A stretch of 10,625 nucleotides of DNA from UBA6911 sp964481255 (GTDB taxonomy: Bacteria > Acidobacteriota > UBA6911). The position numbers and the translations under genes are program-made. Below the pieces are notes generated by a model. That model searched no databases, was not told the origin of the DNA, and worked only from the letters and a program-made list of their open reading frames with translations. Every line of letters starts with the position of its first letter. Within the stretch, counting starts at the first letter, position 1. Below are positions 6,431-10,625 of this stretch, one piece after another. Location of the stretch: NCBI GenBank assembly GCA_964481255.1, contig CAYZTZ010000117.1, positions 1-10,625 on the forward strand, read 5' to 3'.

Positions 6431-8980
6431 TCAGGCCTGACGCGTCTCCTCCTTCGGGCCCTTCATGAACATATCCTGCAAACGATTGCCGCCGGCGCCC
6501 AGGATTAAAAAGCGAACGACGAGGGAAGCGCATGCAGTGATCAAGGCAAGAGCTAATCCTATTTCGAAGCCGCTATAGGCGAACCGGGTCAGGCCGGGCC
6601 ACAGGCCGGATTTCACCAGCATTACAAGCCCGAAGAAGGCCGTCACGGCGAGCCAGAAGTAGATGATTCTCGTCAGCAGCCGGAATGCACCTCGTCGCCG
6701 GCCGAATTCTCTCAACGGCAGCAAGGCCGTCGCGGCGGCCGAGGCGAAGCAGACCAGGGAAACCCAGAGGTGATTGGCATCGAGCGTGAAACGGCGCACG
6801 GTGACGTATTGCAGCCAGTCCGGCCGCCAAGCAAGCCACGCCAGAGCCAGAATACACAGGACGGCCGCACAACCGGATATCAGAGCCGCGGCCCGCGTCC
6901 GGACAGAAAAACGTCCCACGAGCAGCAAGTCCAGACCAAGAGCCGCCAGAAGCAGGAGCACGATGGCGGCCAACCAATAGTTAACGGGCTTGAGCCAGCC
7001 TTCCCGGAACGACCCCAACCGGACCTGGAAAGCGGAGAGGCCCAGGATCTCATAATTGGCTCCCCATATCGGACGGGCGTCGTCGCCGGAGAATGTCGTT
7101 TTAAGAATGGCGCCCTGGAAAAAGGGTCCTCCGGATCTGTGGCAATCCATGCAGCCGCCAGCCCCAAGGGCCGCTCTTGCGGGCGCGATATCGTGGGAGA
7201 ACTTGTATGCTGAAGCGTAGGCGGTGGCCTCGTACTCCTCGTGGGCGAGCTCGCGGTGTTCCCCGGAAGAATAATAGGCTTTGTTATCGGAAACCCACAC
7301 CAGCCTCCGGTTATTCATCGGAAAGCCGGAAGCGTTCAGGTAATCCCTGCAGGCCGAGATCAGAGCATCGATTTCCTCGGCGCGGTTGACCTCAATGACG
7401 CCGTCTTTGTTGTCGTCGGCGATTTTCGCCAGTTGAGGGTATTTTTGTGCGGGATCGGCCCTGTGCTGGACCCACATCTGGTAGAAGTCCTTCATGAAGA
7501 GTTGATTGAAGCCCGGCTTGCGCTCCTCCTCAAATCCCACCCAGGCGCTGTGAACAAGGTTGCCCGGATAGATTTTGCCCTTGTAACGCATGAGTGTGGG
7601 CCGGGTGACGTCGGTGGGTTTGTCCTTGCTTGTGAACAGCTCCAGCTCGCCGTAGTGGTTCCAGAAATTCATTTCCTGATCGTAGAAGGTCCAGATGTGC
7701 TTTGGCGGAGGCGTGATCCGCGGCGCGGGATTATAAACGTCGCTGGCCTGCACGAGCGCGCTCTTGACGGCCCGGGCGGGGATATGGCAGGTCTGGCAGG
7801 CGATGGCATCCATATGCAGCGGCGGCAGCCACGCATGCGTCGCCCGCGGGGCGTTGCGCCATCCTTCCAGGTGGCAGTTTTCGCAGGTTCGGACCGTATT
7901 ATCCAGGTCGTTGCGCACCCATCCGGAAGGATCGTCCCCCTTGCCGAACTGATGCACTTCGCGCCCGCGGATGCGCGGATCGACGGCATTGCTTCCGGCC
8001 GCGTGGCAATCGACACAGCTCAGGCCGGCCGACATGTGCACGTCCGTGCGCACCATGTAGCCCGCCCCCCGCTTTTTCCAGTCCGGCTTGGCATGGCAAT
8101 TCAGACATGTGTCATTGCGGGGTTCTGAAACCATGTGGACGACGATGTTTCCATCCGAGTCGAATTTCGCCCTGTCATAGATGACCTTGGGCTGTTGTTG
8201 GGCGACAACCTTGCCTTCAATCTGACCAAAGCCCGCACCGGCGGTCGCCGCCCAGCGGAAATTGAGATTGGAGAGCTCGGCGTTGCGCCGGTTGAGATTG
8301 TATTCCGGTTGATGGCAGAGGAGGCAATCGGCCTCGATCACGCCGGTTTCGGTCCAGCGCGCCTTGTAGTAGTCGCCGTCAAGATTGTTGTCGCCGCCTG
8401 AGGTAAAACCGGAGGCGGGATCGCTCATCCAGACGTCATAGCGTCTTCCGTCCCGATCGAACTCCAGCGGGCCCCCTCCCGGATGGCAATTGCCGCAGGT
8501 CGCGGTGACGAAATCAAAAGAGGTCATGTCGATGGTACGGGCGTTGGAGTTTTGTTTAGGGGCAAGCTGACGATACAGCGGCGCCGGCGAACACCAGTTG
8601 CCGCCGTAATTCCCGGGCGAAGTCACCCAGGCGTATCTCTCGGCCATTCTGGGCGGCACGGATTCCCCTTTTCCCTGCATGAAATGAAAGCCTTCCGTGA
8701 TCTTATTGTAATCATGGCAGCCTTCCGCCCCGCAGGTCTGCTTCGGCGAGTAGGGAACGGAATCGTTTACGCCCTTGACGGGGTTGATGACCTTGCCGGC
8801 CTCGTCGCGCAACGGGAACGGCGGACACACTCCGACGGCGCGCTTCGGCGTATCTTCCGATGGAACCGGAACACTGGACGGATTCAGGCGGCCGCAGCCG
8901 CAGAAAAGACCCGCCGCTAAAACAGCCGCCAAGGTTAAACCAAAGGCATGGATGGATCGGCTGAACTCCGGAATCTTCAT
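6431..8980 (-). CDS. Membrane-anchored octaheme c-type cytochrome (octaheme tetrathionate reductase-like)
   Basis: An 849-residue protein with eight covalent heme sites. The first is an expanded CX4CH (CGAEGCH, Cys83-His89). Seven CXXCH motifs follow, with first cysteines at 162, 219, 292, 322, 366, 395 and 610. The number and spread resemble octaheme tetrathionate reductase-type cytochromes, but Shewanella OTR is a soluble protein of roughly half this length, so substrate assignment is open. Residues 1-29 are a hydrophobic export segment ending FCGCG, a poor lipobox. About 666-827 form five transmembrane helices whose Arg-rich loops (690-696, 757-771) fit positive-inside topology with the hemes in the periplasm. 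Only one His (737) lies there, so a diheme cytochrome b module is unlikely. An EF-hand-like loop is at 522-533. The role is probably electron exchange between the quinone pool and a periplasmic acceptor (inferred). The ATG at 8980 follows AAGGAG by eight bases. Confidence 0.88.
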   Translation of the reverse strand: MKIPEFSRSIHAFGLTLAAVLAAGLFCGCGRLNPSSVPVPSEDTPKRAVGVCPPFPLRDEAGKVINPVKGVNDSVPYSPKQTCGAEGCHDYNKITEGFHFMQGKGESVPPRMAERYAWVTSPGNYGGNWCSPAPLYRQLAPKQNSNARTIDMTSFDFVTATCGNCHPGGGPLEFDRDGRRYDVWMSDPASGFTSGGDNNLDGDYYKARWTETGVIEADCLLCHQPEYNLNRRNAELSNLNFRWAATAGAGFGQIEGKVVAQQQPKVIYDRAKFDSDGNIVVHMVSEPRNDTCLNCHAKPDWKKRGAGYMVRTDVHMSAGLSCVDCHAAGSNAVDPRIRGREVHQFGKGDDPSGWVRNDLDNTVRTCENCHLEGWRNAPRATHAWLPPLHMDAIACQTCHIPARAVKSALVQASDVYNPAPRITPPPKHIWTFYDQEMNFWNHYGELELFTSKDKPTDVTRPTLMRYKGKIYPGNLVHSAWVGFEEERKPGFNQLFMKDFYQMWVQHRADPAQKYPQLAKIADDNKDGVIEVNRAEEIDALISACRDYLNASGFPMNNRRLVWVSDNKAYYSSGEHRELAHEEYEATAYASAYKFSHDIAPARAALGAGGCMDCHRSGGPFFQGAILKTTFSGDDARPIWGANYEILGLSAFQVRLGSFREGWLKPVNYWLAAIVLLLLAALGLDLLLVGRFSVRTRAAALISGCAAVLCILALAWLAWRPDWLQYVTVRRFTLDANHLWVSLVCFASAAATALLPLREFGRRRGAFRLLTRIIYFWLAVTAFFGLVMLVKSGLWPGLTRFAYSGFEIGLALALITACASLVVRFLILGAGGNRLQDMFMKGPKEETRQA

Positions 8981-9080
8981 GATCCGCGCTCCTTGAGGGT
9001 ATTATCGGTGATGCCGAACATATTCCATTTCGACGGCGCCCTGCCTTCGAATCCGCAACCTTCCTCAAAGCTATCACTAT

Positions 9081-9096
9081 TTGGCAAATTAGCCAA
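9081..9096. promoter_or_regulatory. Candidate activator palindrome upstream of the porin gene
   Basis: TTGGC-AAATTA-GCCAA is a perfect 5-6-5 inverted repeat with the half-site spacing of CRP-type boxes. Its centre (9088.5) lies about 41 bases before the start site implied by the -10 at 9118-9123, the usual class II activator position. It lies in the divergent region and could also influence the cytochrome gene. No CRP/FNR-family gene is in the window. Confidence 0.4.
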
Positions 9097-9117
9097 CAGG
9101 ATTTTATCCGGCCGCGA

Positions 9118-9123
9118 TATAAT
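9118..9123 (+). promoter_or_regulatory. Candidate -10 element of the porin gene
   Basis: A perfect TATAAT lies about 95 bases upstream of the GTG start at 9218. No good -35 is present at 16-18 bases; the closest, CCAACA, is at 19 bases with three matches. A perfect -10 with a poor -35 and an adjacent palindrome suggests an activator-dependent promoter. Confidence 0.45.
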
Positions 9124-9217
9124 CCCGGCTGGCCGTAAATCGGGCCGGCGGGGAACAGGATACGCGGGCATGATAGGCAGCGGAATCCATCGACAGGATT
9201 TAAAGGGGATCAATCCG

Positions 9218-10597
9218 GTGCATCCGGTTCCAAGAAGGGGAATGTCGGGTTTATGGTTTCTTTTGCTGATTCTGTTCTTACCGGCTCTGCGGGCGACAGC
9301 GGATGAATCTCAGTCCGCAGGGAAGCAGGACGCCCAAACGGCGAAACGGCTCCAGGACATACCTATTGGACCTTTCCATCTGGATCTCGGGGCCAATATT
9401 CGGCTGCGCGCCGAATATCAGTCCGGATTCGATGTGCGCGGATATGAACCCGATACCCGGGACAGTTTTCTTCTCACGCGCGTTATGCTCGACCTCAATC
9501 TGCGTTTTCATCCGGATCGACGGCTCTTCGTCCAGTTTCGCGACGCTCATGCCCCCGGCACGCGCCTGGAACGTAAAGATTTCAGCAGAAGCAATCCGTT
9601 TGAGGATCTTTGGGACATTCGCCAGCTTTATTTCGAATGGAATAAAATCGGGGGAAGTCCTCTGGGCGTTCGCCTCGGCAGGCAGCAGATCAGCTACGGC
9701 GATCAGCGGATTTTCGGGCCCGGATTATGGGGCAACACGGGCCGTTACGCCTGGGATGCCGCGATGCTGAGGATCGATACTCCGCGCGTTGGAATGGACG
9801 CCTGGATCGGCAGACCGATAAAGAACCGTCCGGAAGTGTGGCCCAACCGCCCCTTTGACGCACCCACGGCCGCGGTTGTTTACGGTTCGGTGAAAAGGCT
9901 CCCGTTCCGGCTTGACATTTTTTACGCCGGTAAGTTCGACGGCAAGTCCCGGATCGAGGGCGAATCGGGAAAGGGAAACCTGCGGTCCCACTCCCTGGGC
10001 TTTCAGCTGCAGAAGCCGGCCGGGGAGGGGCTGGATTTCACGGCCGCCTTTATCGGCCAAACCGGCCGCTACGGCAGCGACGGACTGCGCGCATACGGAA
10101 GCAATGCCGCCGTGGGCTGGACATTTCCCCTAAAATGGCGGCCGCGGTTCGCAGGACAATTTACATGGGGATCGGGAGACCGGGACCCCTCGGACGGGAC
10201 TCACGGGACCTTCGACGGCGTTTTCGGCGGCGCGGACATCAATTTCTACGGCGATCTGAATCTTTTCTTCTGGGCTAATATCCGCGACTACGAGTGGGAT
10301 TTGCACCTTCAGCCGTCGCGGACGACGAAGCTGATGCTGGAGCATCATTACTTCACATTGGATCAAGCCCGGGACGCATGGTACACGACCGGACTGGCCG
10401 CATTGCGGCGGGACGTCTCCGGGAATTCCGGGACCGCCTTGGGCCACGAAATCAATGTGCGGTTCTCCTGGCAGCTCGCCAAAGGGCTGGAGATATTCAG
10501 CGGCTGGGGACGCTTCATCCCGGGCGATTTTGTAAAAGCTACCGGCGCGGCAAATGCAGCATCCGGATACTTTCTTCAGACGACATACGGATTCTAA
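9218..10597 (+). CDS. Alginate-export-family outer-membrane porin
   Basis: A predicted 459-residue protein with a signal peptide (two Arg near the start, hydrophobic core about 11-24, cleavage near ATA/DE at 28). A beta-barrel follows with alternating aromatic and polar strands, ending SGYFLQTTYGF. The terminal Phe is the usual BAM assembly signal. The block around residues 135-182, including LGRQQISYGDQRIFG and NTGRYAWD, matches the Alginate_exp (AlgE-like) porin signature. Many family members are general or sugar/anion porins, not alginate exporters, and no alginate genes are nearby. I chose GTG at 9218 because AAAGGGG lies about nine bases upstream and it supplies the basic n-region. The ATG at 9242 is too close to its GGGG and would lack basic residues; an ATG at 9170 is a further alternative. 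It is divergent from the octaheme cytochrome, so joint regulation is possible. Confidence 0.88.
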   Translation: MHPVPRRGMSGLWFLLLILFLPALRATADESQSAGKQDAQTAKRLQDIPIGPFHLDLGANIRLRAEYQSGFDVRGYEPDTRDSFLLTRVMLDLNLRFHPDRRLFVQFRDAHAPGTRLERKDFSRSNPFEDLWDIRQLYFEWNKIGGSPLGVRLGRQQISYGDQRIFGPGLWGNTGRYAWDAAMLRIDTPRVGMDAWIGRPIKNRPEVWPNRPFDAPTAAVVYGSVKRLPFRLDIFYAGKFDGKSRIEGESGKGNLRSHSLGFQLQKPAGEGLDFTAAFIGQTGRYGSDGLRAYGSNAAVGWTFPLKWRPRFAGQFTWGSGDRDPSDGTHGTFDGVFGGADINFYGDLNLFFWANIRDYEWDLHLQPSRTTKLMLEHHYFTLDQARDAWYTTGLAALRRDVSGNSGTALGHEINVRFSWQLAKGLEIFSGWGRFIPGDFVKATGAANAASGYFLQTTYGF

Positions 10598-10625
10598 TGG
10601 TTTTCGGAATCCGGTACGGCATACC

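Noticed and set aside
6308..6508. Small plus-strand frame between the MFS and cytochrome genes.
   Set aside because: It runs into the cytochrome coding region in antisense, lacks a convincing ribosome site and has no recognisable content.
6500..6983. C-terminal membrane domain as a diheme cytochrome b.
   Set aside because: Only one histidine (His737) lies in or near the five helices, and two pairs would be needed.
7241..8128. A 295-residue open frame on the plus strand opposite the cytochrome.
   Set aside because: It is antisense to a gene with eight intact heme motifs, shows no recognisable domain, and long antisense frames are expected in GC-rich DNA.
6431..8980. Naming the cytochrome a tetrathionate reductase or nitrite reductase.
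   Set aside because: Heme number alone does not define the substrate. No CXXCK active-site motif of nitrite reductases is present, and the membrane domain differs from soluble OTR.
9218..10597. An alginate export pathway.
   Set aside because: The porin family name reflects AlgE, but no alginate polymerase, epimerase or acetylase gene is in the window.

Overview
The window reads as an ordinary chromosomal stretch from a GC-rich Gram-negative bacterium with respiratory flexibility. The Gram-negative assignment rests on an outer-membrane beta-barrel gene ending in Phe, several Sec-type signal peptides, and a large membrane-bound multiheme c-type cytochrome. The mixture (octaheme cytochrome, alginate-export-type porin, exported FAM173-like methyltransferase, compact Fur-family repressor) would suit Desulfobacterota, Acidobacteriota or a similar soil or subsurface lineage, but I cannot fix the phylum from sequence alone. 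I see no tRNA, rRNA, insertion sequence, CRISPR array or phage gene.

Layout. Positions 1-146 hold no gene I can support. A minus-strand gene for an exported SAM-dependent methyltransferase (147-974) diverges from a plus-strand SDR oxidoreductase (1148-1927). The SDR converges on a minus-strand flavodoxin-fold protein with a four-cysteine iron-sulfur-type motif (1986-2561), which lies downstream of, and on the same strand as, a ZIP-family metal transporter (2656-3420). The ZIP gene diverges from a Fur-family repressor (3577-3948). The region between them carries two matching 22-bp palindromes, one overlapping the predicted ZIP promoter. This gives a self-contained metal-homeostasis module of regulator, operators, transporter and possibly a reductase. 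Next come an exported cyclophilin (4122-4784), a strong GC-rich hairpin (4804-4840) and an MFS transporter (5009-6235). The MFS gene converges on an 849-residue octaheme cytochrome with a five-helix membrane domain (6431-8980, minus). The cytochrome diverges from an alginate-export-family outer-membrane porin (9218-10597, plus).

How the parts may work together. The ZIP/Fur pair is the best-supported functional unit: a metal-sensing repressor placed to control a metal importer, and probably itself, through the shared operators. The cytochrome and porin form the second candidate unit. The cytochrome appears to be an inner-membrane protein with a periplasmic octaheme domain resembling octaheme tetrathionate reductase-like proteins, and the porin would serve the outer membrane. 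Whether they cooperate, for example in substrate entry for a periplasmic reductase, is inference from the divergent arrangement. Nothing here proves a wholly new system. The most unusual items are the membrane-anchored octaheme cytochrome and the paired operators.
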